A DNA stretch of 64,000 nucleotides, taken from assembly GCF_900177795.1 (NCBI RefSeq), contig NZ_FXWJ01000002.1:372001-436000 (forward strand). The letters are read 5' to 3'. The stretch comes from Plantibacter elymi (nom. nud.) (GTDB taxonomy: Bacteria > Actinomycetota > Actinomycetes > Actinomycetales > Microbacteriaceae). Under the pieces are notes generated by a model. That model was not told the origin of the DNA. It made no database searches and saw only the letters and a list, made by a program, of their open reading frames with translations. Position numbers and translations under genes: made by a program. How positions within the stretch are numbered: position 1 is the stretch's first letter; every line of letters begins with the position of its first letter. Shown in pieces: positions 54,012-63,153 of the stretch.

Positions 54012-54979
54012 GGGGATTCTCCTTCTTCAAATGAACGCATTCAGACCGCAACCGACGATTGTCGTGTGCATATGGCCCGGCGGGGGAAGCTACGTTCAGT
54101 GCATTCACGACAATATCGATAAAGGCTGGAGTCCGTTGGGAATGGGACAGCCGTAGCCGGGCCGACAGTACCGACGCTCGGCCGGGTAGATTCGAATGCC
54201 ACAGCTTAGACGCTCCAAAGTGACCACCCCGCCAACATAAGACAAGCGGCGCAACCGCTGTTTCGAGCGCTCCTAGCTGGTCCAGTCTGAAACCATCCCA
54301 ACACCGCACAAGATCGTGTCGACATCAATTTCGTCAGAGCGAGACTGCACTAAGCAAACGACGGCACCTCTCGGGTCGAGGGGGTAACCCTCTTGGCCGA
54401 TGAGAGTCGAGCCGGAGGGGTCTCATCGGCCTTCACCGCCACCACGGCAAGTTCCGCAGCGCGGTAACTTCGACTGCTCGGTCACGCCGTCTCGCAGTTC
54501 GGATGAGGTCGCGGTGAGCCGCATCTTCCGTGGACGGTTGGATGCTGGAGCTAGCGCGCATGCCATAGCATCGTTGACTACAGCCAGACGCGGGCCCTCA
54601 CGCCTATGCCCCTGCCAACGCCGCTTCGATCGGACTCGCGTCGACTACAACGTCAGAGCCTTCAACCGCCCTGAAGAAACTCGGCGAAGTTGCCGTCTAA
54701 GTGGCTGTCGTGTCGAAGTGGCCGTCCAGGTTCACGCCGCCTTCCCGAGCGACGCCAACACCGAATTCTGGGCTCGGGTTGTCACGGGTAGCGTGACCCG
54801 GATCCTTCGGTCCGGCGGACCAGCGCACGAAGCGCTGCCGATCGATCGGTCACTCCCCACGCAGACGAAGGAGGAGGTGAGAGGGGACCACCTCACGATT
54901 ACGCATCGAACCTACGAGGCATGACCAGTCCTCGTTGATCGGACCCACGGGTCCGCACTGCATGAGGCACACTGTAGAC
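54012..54979. other. No supported gene
   Basis: About 970 bases between the Lsr2 start and the small membrane protein. A 174-codon plus-strand frame at 54,400-54,924 is rich in Arg, Ser and Pro without domains and looks like a composition artefact. No repeats or RNA genes seen. Confidence 0.5.
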
Positions 54980-55336
54980 ATGACTAGTGCGAAGCCAACC
55001 AGACCTTCAAACACCCTGTTAGGTGTCAGTGTCGGGCTAACCACTGGCGCCTACGTCTTGTTTCTGCTCATGTACTCGGCGGTCTGGGTTCCAGGGCTCA
55101 TCTTTGGCTACCCAGGAGAAGCAGCGTACTGGTACCCCGTCGTTTACCTGTTTCTGCCCGTACTCTTTGCGATGCTGATCGCGGCCATCGTCGTCGCGGT
55201 AGTCAGCATCGCCAGTGGCAAGAGCAGCCGGCTCACGACGGTTTGCCTAGCATTTTCCGTGGGGCTGGTGTTGGTCTCTCTGCCCCTGCTGTGGTTCGGG
55301 TTGCCGATTAGTCTCTTAGATTCGGTGACCGGGTGA
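54980..55336 (+). CDS. Small membrane protein
   Basis: A 118-residue protein with three transmembrane segments (LTTGAYVLFLLMYSAVWV; VYLFLPVLFAMLIAAIVVAVV; VCLAFSVGLVLVSLPLLWFG). ATG 54980 is preferred to an earlier frame start at 54935. Lower GC than its neighbours; no family recognised. Confidence 0.55.
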   Translation: MTSAKPTRPSNTLLGVSVGLTTGAYVLFLLMYSAVWVPGLIFGYPGEAAYWYPVVYLFLPVLFAMLIAAIVVAVVSIASGKSSRLTTVCLAFSVGLVLVSLPLLWFGLPISLLDSVTG

Positions 55337-55374
55337 TGCCGGTCATCGACCAGCACCACCCAGTCACGACCAAG

Positions 55375-58059
55375 TTAGAACTGCGTGTTGATGGCTACGG
55401 TACAGCCCTGGATGTGCACGGCTTGAGTTCCGTTGAACAAGCACAACGGATCATAGTTCGAGTTCTCGAACGCTAGGTAGGCTGCTGCCTCGAAGTTGCC
55501 GTACCAGAACTGGTGAACAGGCATCCGGTCGAACTCTGCGCGGAGCGTAGAGCCGCCCCGCTTGAGATCCCACAGCGCAACTCCATCGATCGCGGGCGCT
55601 CCAACCTGCACTGGGTTAGGAGAGTGCACCCACTGTCCGACCACAGCGCGAGTGGGCCCAGCCCCCGACGTTCCACCGACGGTTGTGACAGCAGCCGTAC
55701 CGGAGTCAGTCAGCTGGCAATTCGTGAAGAGCAGCCCACACTTATATTTGTGACTCGTGCCGATGTCTCGCCCATTAATGATCTGGTAGTTGGAACCGAA
55801 GAACACATACGCCTGGTTTGTAGTCCGGTTGGACCCATGTAGGTCGTACCAGGCACGGTTGTCTGCGCCAAAGGCGATGAACGGCTTCGACGTGTCGCCA
55901 GTGAACCCGGGGAACCCGAGGTACTGGCCTGGGATGTACTGCATGTAGAAGACCGCCATGGTCGGCATGTCGTCACCCGGTGCGGCGGCAACAGGACCAA
56001 GGGCTGTCGCTCTGGCTTGGGTCGGGGGACCATCGGTGTAGGTGGAGTCCGGAGAGGCATCTGCCACCTCTTGAGCGGTCTCGGTGATGATCTCGGGCAC
56101 TGCTTCTGGTTCTGGCTCAGGCTGCTCACCGGGCTCAGGCGACGGTGCCGCGGTTGGCGTTGCAGTCGGTTCCGGTGTCGGAGCAGAGGTTGGCTCGGGT
56201 TGCGGAATCGGACTAGTCGACGGCGAACTCGTTGGAGACGGCGACGGGTCATCAGAGTCGCTCGACGTCGACCGCGCGGCTCGCTGCGCCGACGATTCAG
56301 CTTCCGGAGCGGGCGGGGCGTCCAACTTTCCTGATTCGACAATGAGCTGATCGCTCACGGTGTATCCCGGAATAGGCATCGCGTCTGTCTCGCCGTCTTC
56401 TGCAGCGTCCATCGAGCGCATCTTGGCTGCCGCGGGGAAGGCCATGAATGGAAGGTTGATTCCGGACGCGACGGCTGTCGTCATGCCCGTAGCCCCTCGA
56501 GTTCCGCAGCTTGCGCCGTCTGTCGACAGTATCTGCACGGTGTAGACCCACTGCTTCGTCAGGTCACTGGCTGGCGTGGTGTACTCCGTGCCGCATGTGA
56601 TGGCGACAAAGGTAGCCCCGGCAGGGTTGCCCGATGGAGCATTCGGATCATCCATGAACGGGTCGATGGTGTACCGAGTGATGAGACGCGGGACCCGGCG
56701 GTCGTCAATCCAGTTGAGATGGTGTTTGCCTCCGTCTCTGATGGTCGCCACTACCGTTGATTCGCGGTCGATCACTTCCTGGTACTGATTCACCCTCATC
56801 GGGAAGGTATCTACAATGGCGCCAGAAGCGTTCAAAGCCGCGATGTAGGTGACCGTTCCAGGCAAACCGGGCACGGTGATGGTTGTTGACGTCGACTCAC
56901 CGGCGACGGCATCGCCCAGCGTGCGTGCCTGGTACTTCACCGCTCCCGAGCGCGCCTTGACTGTGATCGTGTAGTTGCCGGAACCCAGCTGCATGTTGGT
57001 CACGGTCCAGCTTGGTGTTGCAACACGGGTCACACTGGCCGAGGCCGTCAGCGAGTTCAGTTCCGCTGCAGTCATGGCTGTACCTGCAAGAGTGACTTTC
57101 GTCGCCTCGGGTCCCCACAGTTTGATGAATTCATGGCTTGGGCTGGTTGTCGTGAAAGCTGCCGTTGTGCCAGCAGGCAGGAACGAGGTCTTGGACACCT
57201 TGGCTGAGAGTGCAGCCAGCGCTTGGGACTGAGGCTGATTCATAGGTGCCGTCCACAAGCTTGAACCTGACGCGGCGGCCTGGCTACTAATCTGCTGCAG
57301 CGCGATGGTCCTGAAAGCAGAGACGACGTTAGCGGTATCGAGGATCATAAGGCCGTTGTCCGGCAGCGGGGGCAGTAGCGACTGCTTGAGTGTTGTAGCT
57401 CCACCGACAAGTGCAATGTAGTGGTTGGCTCGTCCTGCGAAGAAGGACTGGACCGTCGCGTCTGTCTCCGATCCGTCCAGCAGGATAAGGGTCAGACCCT
57501 GACCTGTTGCCATCGCGCCCGCGGCGTTCATGGAGTTCGCCACAGTGGTGTTTCCCACCACGATCGGGCCAACCGGGAGTGCCGCGGCGATTGCCGTTGA
57601 ACGCGCGAAGACACTGTCAGACTTCACATCCAGTGCGATGGTCGTGCCCGCCGGCAAGCTAGATCGGAATGCTGCGGAGAAGGTCGCGGCCTCGCTCACG
57701 AAGTACAGGGACTTGGCGCCGAGCGTGTTCAGAGTTGTATTGATTGCAGTGGCGCTCGTCTTCGACGTGCTCAGAATCAAGGGAACGCCGAGGCTGCTCG
57801 CGAGCGCTGCTGCTTGGTGAACAACTTCTGCTTTGGTGTATGGAGCAACCACCGCCTTCGTCGAGCCTGATGGAAACGCCGAGGTGGCCATGCTTGCGGA
57901 CAGCGCTTGCAGGTCGGCGCCAGCCACCAACGAGCCGGCTATTGCGGCCTGCGCGGAAGGAGCCGGAGCGGTAAAGGTGGTAAAACCAGCCAAAATTGCA
58001 GCTGCTGCAAGAACTCCGACGAGCCGATGCGAGCGACGCAGACCTCGCGGTCTTGGCAT
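55375..58059 (-). CDS. Secreted protein with cell-wall-binding-repeat-2-like region and Pro-rich linker
   Basis: An 894-residue secreted protein. The signal peptide ends near APSAQA. The first 260 mature residues repeat a pattern like cell-wall-binding repeat 2 (KAEVVHQAAALASSLGVPLIL; FAGRANHYIALVGG). A middle beta-rich section follows, then a linker of Pro, Ser, Thr and Glu repeats. The C-terminal domain of about 230 residues is Tyr/Trp/Asn-rich with paired Cys (KCGLLFTNCQ) and is of unknown fold. GC is lower than the conjugation genes. Start chosen at ATG 58059 rather than TTG 58074. Probably cargo that acts at the cell surface. Confidence 0.65.
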   Translation of the reverse strand: MPRPRGLRRSHRLVGVLAAAAILAGFTTFTAPAPSAQAAIAGSLVAGADLQALSASMATSAFPSGSTKAVVAPYTKAEVVHQAAALASSLGVPLILSTSKTSATAINTTLNTLGAKSLYFVSEAATFSAAFRSSLPAGTTIALDVKSDSVFARSTAIAAALPVGPIVVGNTTVANSMNAAGAMATGQGLTLILLDGSETDATVQSFFAGRANHYIALVGGATTLKQSLLPPLPDNGLMILDTANVVSAFRTIALQQISSQAAASGSSLWTAPMNQPQSQALAALSAKVSKTSFLPAGTTAAFTTTSPSHEFIKLWGPEATKVTLAGTAMTAAELNSLTASASVTRVATPSWTVTNMQLGSGNYTITVKARSGAVKYQARTLGDAVAGESTSTTITVPGLPGTVTYIAALNASGAIVDTFPMRVNQYQEVIDRESTVVATIRDGGKHHLNWIDDRRVPRLITRYTIDPFMDDPNAPSGNPAGATFVAITCGTEYTTPASDLTKQWVYTVQILSTDGASCGTRGATGMTTAVASGINLPFMAFPAAAKMRSMDAAEDGETDAMPIPGYTVSDQLIVESGKLDAPPAPEAESSAQRAARSTSSDSDDPSPSPTSSPSTSPIPQPEPTSAPTPEPTATPTAAPSPEPGEQPEPEPEAVPEIITETAQEVADASPDSTYTDGPPTQARATALGPVAAAPGDDMPTMAVFYMQYIPGQYLGFPGFTGDTSKPFIAFGADNRAWYDLHGSNRTTNQAYVFFGSNYQIINGRDIGTSHKYKCGLLFTNCQLTDSGTAAVTTVGGTSGAGPTRAVVGQWVHSPNPVQVGAPAIDGVALWDLKRGGSTLRAEFDRMPVHQFWYGNFEAAAYLAFENSNYDPLCLFNGTQAVHIQGCTVAINTQF

Positions 58060-58148
58060 ACTATTTCGTGACAATCAATCCCCCTATTTTTGTGCGAACG
58101 TCTGATCTTCTAGGCCCGGATTCACGAACACAAGACTGGTAGCGCGCC

Positions 58149-58555
58149 GTGATACCTGCTAAGAAGCCTGTTCGCTCGACCGACGATATCCGTCGCAAGT
58201 TCAACCAAGCGTTCTTCGAGACCATCGTGGTCGGGTACGACTTCAACGTCCTTGCGAGATGGTCGAGCCGTTTCGCTCGCTCCAGGAAACGAGACAAGAC
58301 CTGGTCCGCTCGAAGGCACGAAGAACCGCCCTCGGGAACTCGCCGGCGCGGCAAAAATGGCATGGACTCGGCTCCAGATTCCAGAGACGAACATTTGTTG
58401 CAGCGAGACCGTCATCAGGCTTGCGTGGGATTGGCCATTGGAAACGCTCCTCCCCTAGCCCACCAACGGCGGGATCCATCAAAAGCTGGATGAACACCGT
58501 TTCGCAAGCCTCAATGCGCAGGACCAAGGATCTGAACACTGTCAGCCATCAGTGA
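58149..58555 (+). pseudogene. 3' remnant of a serine recombinase gene
   Basis: VRSTDDIRRKFNQAFFETIVV reads like the conserved C-terminal region of large serine recombinases (R-R-x-x-N-Q-A-x-F). About 40 codons later the sense moves to another frame, which reads EMVEPFRSLQE then RSKARRTALGN, also typical of the recombinase tail. The upstream catalytic part is absent. This is a decayed integrase-type gene rather than a working one. Confidence 0.45.
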
Positions 58556-58843
58556 GACAAGGACCGCATCAGAACCTTGCGATGCCGGCGTGGCACGCAG
58601 GACGCTCAACTCTCCTCGAACAGCGACCTCGATTCCGGACCTCAGCGAGCCAGCCGCCTCCGCGGTGTCAGCGGATTGGCAGATGACCTGACACCACGCA
58701 ACCCGAACTCGAACGATGAGCCCATCGTCGCTCAAAGCTCGCTGATCGTCCGCCAGCACGAACGAAACCACCGGACGCTCCACCGGGCCGGTGAGGAGGA
58801 CCTCTCCATCAACGGCGCCGATCACTTCAGCTCTTGCAGTCAC
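58511..58843 (-). CDS. Single-stranded DNA-binding-like (OB-fold) protein
   Basis: A 110-residue protein from GTG 58843 with a GAGGATCGAGG leader. The strands EVIGAVDGEVLL, VVSFVLADDQ, IVRVRVAWCQVICQSADTAEAA and RSGIEVAVRGELSVL follow the SSB/OB-fold order (x-x-F-x-L-A ... R-x-G-x-x-V-x-V-x-G-x-L). The acidic C-terminal tip of normal SSB is missing. Divergent from the winged-helix gene. Useful for DNA transfer or replication of the element. Confidence 0.6.
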   Translation of the reverse strand: MTARAEVIGAVDGEVLLTGPVERPVVSFVLADDQRALSDDGLIVRVRVAWCQVICQSADTAEAAGSLRSGIEVAVRGELSVLRATPASQGSDAVLVSLMADSVQILGPAH

Positions 58844-58886
58844 ACACCCTCGATCCTCTTAAAGCTGGTTTAACCATCTGCAAATC

Positions 58887-59258
58887 ATGGACCAGTCCGA
58901 GACCGTGCACAATGACCCCATGCCTCGCGTCGCTCGCCCCAAGCTCTCCGACGATGCGAGGAGTGCGCTCGCGACCCTCGGTGAACCGGTGAACTTCGCG
59001 ATCCTCTCGAGACTGCTGGAGCAGGGCCCCCTCACGCGCGGACGTATAGCCGAGCTCGTCGAGGTAAACCGCGTCACGGTGCAGGACCACCTGGAAACAC
59101 TGCGTGAACTGGGAGTTATTGAGGCCCAACCGATCCAGGAGCCTGACGGCAAACGGCACCGGTACGAGTACGTCGTCCTCGAGCAGGTCGTATCCGAGCG
59201 CTACCGGGATCTCGGCGTCGAACTTGGCCTGGGCCGGACTCGACCAGCGTCCAAGTAG
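58887..59258 (+). CDS. Winged-helix regulator
   Basis: A 123-residue protein with a single winged helix: NFAILSRLLEQGPLTRGRIAELVEVNRVTVQDHLETLRELGVI, like ArsR/MarR-type regulators. A second in-frame ATG at 58920 is equally possible. It sits between the SSB-like gene and the transfer operon, so it may control either. Confidence 0.75.
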   Translation: MDQSETVHNDPMPRVARPKLSDDARSALATLGEPVNFAILSRLLEQGPLTRGRIAELVEVNRVTVQDHLETLRELGVIEAQPIQEPDGKRHRYEYVVLEQVVSERYRDLGVELGLGRTRPASK

Positions 59259-59344
59259 TCGGGAAGTTATCCACAGACGCCCGTCGTCGCCCGAAGTGGA
59301 GCCACTCCCCCGCCTAGCGTCGACTGCATGACCTGGGCGAACCG

Positions 59345-59653
59345 ATGAAGCTGCGCGGCTGGATGTTCCTGCTCCCACTGCCGTTCCTGGCGATCGTGCT
59401 CGTTGTAGTGATCCTCAGCCGTTGGGGCGGCTGGGTCATCAGCCAGATCGGCGTCTCGTTCTTCGGAACCGCGGTTCTGCTAAACGACGCACATCAGGAT
59501 CCCGCGACACGCGCGTTGGCTCTCGCCCTCATATGGGCTGCTGCTGCCGCGAACGCAACGCTCTACATCAGACACGTCGCTCGGCGGCAGCGCATTGTTC
59601 AGGCGACATCGGGTACGTTCTTCGACCTCACGCCCTACCGCCGCCGCAACTAA
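59345..59653 (+). CDS. Small membrane protein at the head of the transfer operon
   Basis: A 102-residue protein with two or three transmembrane segments (FLLPLPFLAIVLVVVILS; VISQIGVSFFGTAVLL; LALALIWAAAAANATLYI) and a basic tail. It precedes the lipoprotein and T4SS genes on the same strand. Confidence 0.65.
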   Translation: MKLRGWMFLLPLPFLAIVLVVVILSRWGGWVISQIGVSFFGTAVLLNDAHQDPATRALALALIWAAAAANATLYIRHVARRQRIVQATSGTFFDLTPYRRRN

Positions 59654-59727
59654 GTCCGCAGGTCTACCCATGTCGCGTCAAGAGCGATCGAGGACGCACA
59701 TGTCCTCGCGAACTCTCGGGAGGATCG

Positions 59728-60333
59728 ATGCGGCGACCGCTGCTTGTAGGACTGCTTGCCGTCGGGGCCATCACCCTGACCGGGTGTGTCGATGCCGACA
59801 CTGCGCCCCAGTCCACAGCCTCATCCACAGGCCAAACAGACCGCTCCCCCGCCGCTCCGGATCAAGAGCCAGTCGCCCGCGCGGCCACCTCAGATCTTGG
59901 CGTCGCCGTCTACGAGCTCGGCAGCTACGTGACGACCCAGGACTCGGGTCTCCTCCGCCAGCCCGGCGGAACGGACCGCTTTCCGGCCGGCAGCTTCGTG
60001 ATCGTCATCCAGGTTTCGCTCGACGGGTTCGTCCCCTTCGGCGAACTCGACCTCACCGGCCTCACCGTTCGGGAGACGACCTGGGCCGGCCTCGGCGACA
60101 CGGCCGAACTAGACACGAACGAAGGACCGGACTTCGCGGCCGATGCCGGCGTCCCGTGGGGTCCGGCCAGCGCGCAGGGGCGCGGTCGTGACTGGTCTCT
60201 GCCGAACCACCTGAGCACGAGCTTCGCACTCGCCTACTACGTGCCGTTCGGTGTTTCCGCGCTGAAACTCGTCGTTGACGTGCCTTCCCAGGACGACCCG
60301 CTCATCCTTTCCGTCCCGATCCACGCGGAGTGA
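59728..60333 (+). CDS. Lipoprotein of the transfer operon
   Basis: A 201-residue lipoprotein. The signal MRRPLLVGLLAVGAITLTGC gives a lipobox TLTGC with Cys20. A polar low-complexity stretch (residues 22-50) precedes a beta-rich domain. The ATG follows CGGGAGGA. It ends with a GTGA overlap onto the next gene. Probably a surface part of the conjugation channel; no known family. Confidence 0.8.
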   Translation: MRRPLLVGLLAVGAITLTGCVDADTAPQSTASSTGQTDRSPAAPDQEPVARAATSDLGVAVYELGSYVTTQDSGLLRQPGGTDRFPAGSFVIVIQVSLDGFVPFGELDLTGLTVRETTWAGLGDTAELDTNEGPDFAADAGVPWGPASAQGRGRDWSLPNHLSTSFALAYYVPFGVSALKLVVDVPSQDDPLILSVPIHAE

Positions 60334-60662
60334 ACACCGTGGGCGAACGCATCATCACGAGCCTGGGGACCACGAACCTCGGCGGGTTTCTTCTGAAGAC
60401 GATCCCCGACATCACGCCGAAGGCTGGTCCAGGATCGAAAGCCGCCCAGGACCTTGCGGGCAACATCCTCTTCGTCGTCCTCATCCTCTGCGGCATCGGG
60501 GTGCTTCTCGCTGCCGCCTGCATTGCGCTCGGTTGGCTCATCAAGAACGGAGCCTTGAAGTCCGTCGGGATCGCCGGCGTTCTCTGCTCAGTAGCGGCCG
60601 CTGCAATCGCGGCCGGCACGACCGCGCTCATCAATTTCGGCGTCGGGCTGCAGATCGTATGA
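60330..60662 (+). CDS. Small two-helix membrane protein, VirB2/TrbC-like position
   Basis: A 110-residue protein with two transmembrane segments (ILFVVLILCGIGVLLAAAC and VGIAGVLCSVAAAAIAAGTTAL) separated by a short charged loop, the size and topology of VirB2/TrbC-type subunits. GTG start and ATGA overlap at the stop tie it to its neighbours. Assignment rests on topology and place in the operon. Confidence 0.7.
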   Translation: MNTVGERIITSLGTTNLGGFLLKTIPDITPKAGPGSKAAQDLAGNILFVVLILCGIGVLLAAACIALGWLIKNGALKSVGIAGVLCSVAAAAIAAGTTALINFGVGLQIV

Positions 60663-61651
60663 GCGGCTTCCGTACTGACGACTTCGGAGTGCCTCAGTTC
60701 GGCTGCGGGCCAGCCGACATCCCGTGCATGGCTCAGGAGTCGGCTGCCCGCTTCATCGGCGGTGGCATCATCGGCCTCGGCGACTTCATGACCGACATGC
60801 TCGCAAACGCCTTCATCGGCAGCCGTCCCGGCGAGTCCAGCTGGACCATCGCCGACGGACAGTTCTGGTTCTGGGTCGCGACGATGGGACTCGTCATCTC
60901 CATCGTCGCCTGCTTCCAGCTCGCGCCGGCGGCGATCATGCGAGACGGCCGGCGGATCGCGCAGGTCGCCGTCGGCCTCGTTGTCGCAGTGCCGTCCAGC
61001 GTCGCGGCTGTGTACGTGATGAGGCAGTTCGTGACCTACGGCGGTGAGACGACCGATGCACTCGTCGCAACCGTCCAGGACCAGAGCCTCGGCAACGCGC
61101 TGCTGCGCATGTTCGGATACCGCGTGGTCGCTGATGTCTCCGTCCCGGCCGACGATGGCGCGATCGCCCAGGCCATGACCACCGCCAAGCTCGCCCCGAA
61201 CGCAGTCATCGGCCAGTACACCGTGGTCCTGCTCATCCTCGCCATCATGGCGCTGGCCGCACTCTTCCTCTACGTCTCGATGTCCATCCGCTCCTTCTCG
61301 CTCGTCGCCCTCGCCGCGACGGCCCCGATCGGCCTCATGATGATCGGGCAGCCGAAATTCGCCGTCTGGGCGACGAGGTGGGCGAACCTGACGATCGGCC
61401 TCGTCATCGCCGAACCGTTGGCGGCGGCGATCCTGGTCCTCTCGATACAGCTGGTCACGAGTTCCACCGACCTCGGCGTCGTGATCGTCGCCGCTGGGGT
61501 GGTCTTCGCCGCAGCCTTCGCTCCCCTGTGGGCGGTCCGCCTGGTGTCGTTCGCCGGCGATGAGGTCCGCAACTCCCTGCAGCCCCGGCCGCATGTCTCA
61601 GGCAAGGCCCAGAACGCCATGCGCGTCCTCGGACGGATTCTCGCGAAATGA
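60659..61651 (+). CDS. VirB6/TrbL-like conjugation membrane protein
   Basis: A 330-residue protein with about six transmembrane segments. It starts with a soluble Cys-containing part (FGCGPADIPCMAQ). The central LLILAIMALAALFLYVSMSI and APIGLMMIG blocks recall TrbL/VirB6 channel proteins. ATG 60659 overlaps the previous stop (ATGA), and its stop overlaps the next start. Confidence 0.75.
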   Translation: MSGFRTDDFGVPQFGCGPADIPCMAQESAARFIGGGIIGLGDFMTDMLANAFIGSRPGESSWTIADGQFWFWVATMGLVISIVACFQLAPAAIMRDGRRIAQVAVGLVVAVPSSVAAVYVMRQFVTYGGETTDALVATVQDQSLGNALLRMFGYRVVADVSVPADDGAIAQAMTTAKLAPNAVIGQYTVVLLILAIMALAALFLYVSMSIRSFSLVALAATAPIGLMMIGQPKFAVWATRWANLTIGLVIAEPLAAAILVLSIQLVTSSTDLGVVIVAAGVVFAAAFAPLWAVRLVSFAGDEVRNSLQPRPHVSGKAQNAMRVLGRILAK

Positions 61652-63153
61652 CCAACTCGCCGCCCCTCCCCCGCGTCCGCTTTGCCCAGCGCGAGCGACG
61701 CGGCGCCTTCCTCGGTCTGAGCTGGCCCCAGCTCACCGTCATCTGTGCCACGGCAGCGGCCTCCGTCATGTGGCTCCTGGTCGATTGGGACGGCTACTGG
61801 CGCATCGGCGTCTGGCCGGCAGCACTCTCGATCGCCGTCGGCAGCTGGACCTGGCATCGCGAGTCCGGTCTCGCGCTCATCTGGCGCGTCCTCACGTACG
61901 CCGCCCGACAGCATCGCCTCCAGACGAGCTTCAGGCGCGACGTGTGGGACCCACGAAAGGACGAACCCATGAAGATCGGAACGAAGCGGCGCGGGACTGA
62001 AGGCCCGCGCGAGGTCCATCGCTATCGCCTCCCCGGCGCGCACGGATCACTGCGCTTCGTCCAGGTCCCAGGTCGGGGCGGATTCATCCTCGACCCGAAA
62101 CGATCCCTCGTCTCGTTCTCGGTCGACGTCCTGAGCTCCGCATGGCCGCTGCTCGATGAAGGCGTCCAGCAGGCGGCTTACGACGGCTTCGTCGGATGGA
62201 TGAGCGGGCTCGAGGCGGTTCCAGGGCTGGTCGACGCGACGGCGCGTATCCGTGTCGACGCCAAACCCGCCGACGAACTCGCGCGCTACGCAGCGGAACG
62301 CGACCAAACCGAGCCGTCGACCGTCAGCCGCGCGGTCCGAGCAGAGTACGACGCGCTGATCACCGCGGGTGCCGATCGATCGATGCAGTTCACCAACACA
62401 GTGACCGTCACCTGCGACCTACGCTCGCTCCGGTCGGCGATCAAGCACTCTGGCGGCGGCCTCGTCGGCATCGCTGCCATCGTGACCGACCTTGTCGAGC
62501 AGATGCGTGACTCGCTCGAAGCCATCGGCGTCGAGCTCCGGAACTGGCTCGACACAGAAGCGATCGACGAGATGCTCGCACTCGCCATGAACCCGACGAG
62601 CTTTGCAGCAGAGTCGCGGAGTGACGGCCAGAACCAACTCGCTCCGGTGATGGGCATCGAGGAGCGCTGGGATCACGTGCAGATCGATGGTTCGGTCCAC
62701 CGCACGTACTGGATCGCCGAGTGGCCTCGCTCCGAAATCAGCGTCGGGTTCCTAGACAAGTTGCTCTATTCAGGCGACGCGACGCGGGTGCTCACCCTCA
62801 GCGTGCGGCCGGTACCGACCCACAAGGCTCTGAGTCAGGTGGGGCGAGCGAAGGTCGACCTCGAGGTCGCACGAGGCTTGCGTCAGCGACGCGGGATGAT
62901 CACCACCCGTGAGCAGGATCGCGAATACGAGGATCTCGGCGAACGCGAGGATGACATCGTCGACGGGTTCACCGACATGGAGTTCCGCGGGTTCGTGACC
63001 GTCTCGGCCGCCGACGTCGACGGCCTCACCCGCGCATCGGCCTCCATCCTGCAGGCAGCGCAGCCGGCCCGGGTCACGCTCGCTGCGATGTACTTCCAAC
63101 AGGCCGCGGCGTTCATATCGACCGCATTCCCGACTCCGGTGGGCAAGCGATGA
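61648..63153 (+). CDS. SCO6880-family type IV secretion protein (PrgI/VirB3-like fused to VirB4 N-terminal part)
   Basis: A 501-residue protein. Two membrane helices lie at residues 24-62 (LSWPQLTVICATAAASVMWL, then WPAALSIAVGSWTW) in a PrgI/VirB3-like head. A long soluble part resembles the N-terminal domain of VirB4 ATPases but lacks Walker motifs. This is the actinobacterial SCO6880 arrangement, in which the ATPase domain is encoded by the next gene. Both ends overlap neighbours by four bases. Confidence 0.82.
   Translation: MTNSPPLPRVRFAQRERRGAFLGLSWPQLTVICATAAASVMWLLVDWDGYWRIGVWPAALSIAVGSWTWHRESGLALIWRVLTYAARQHRLQTSFRRDVWDPRKDEPMKIGTKRRGTEGPREVHRYRLPGAHGSLRFVQVPGRGGFILDPKRSLVSFSVDVLSSAWPLLDEGVQQAAYDGFVGWMSGLEAVPGLVDATARIRVDAKPADELARYAAERDQTEPSTVSRAVRAEYDALITAGADRSMQFTNTVTVTCDLRSLRSAIKHSGGGLVGIAAIVTDLVEQMRDSLEAIGVELRNWLDTEAIDEMLALAMNPTSFAAESRSDGQNQLAPVMGIEERWDHVQIDGSVHRTYWIAEWPRSEISVGFLDKLLYSGDATRVLTLSVRPVPTHKALSQVGRAKVDLEVARGLRQRRGMITTREQDREYEDLGEREDDIVDGFTDMEFRGFVTVSAADVDGLTRASASILQAAQPARVTLAAMYFQQAAAFISTAFPTPVGKR

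Noticed and set aside
54400-54924. 174-codon plus-strand frame between Lsr2 and the small membrane protein
   Set aside because: Arg/Ser/Pro-rich with no domain, no convincing start; probably open by chance.
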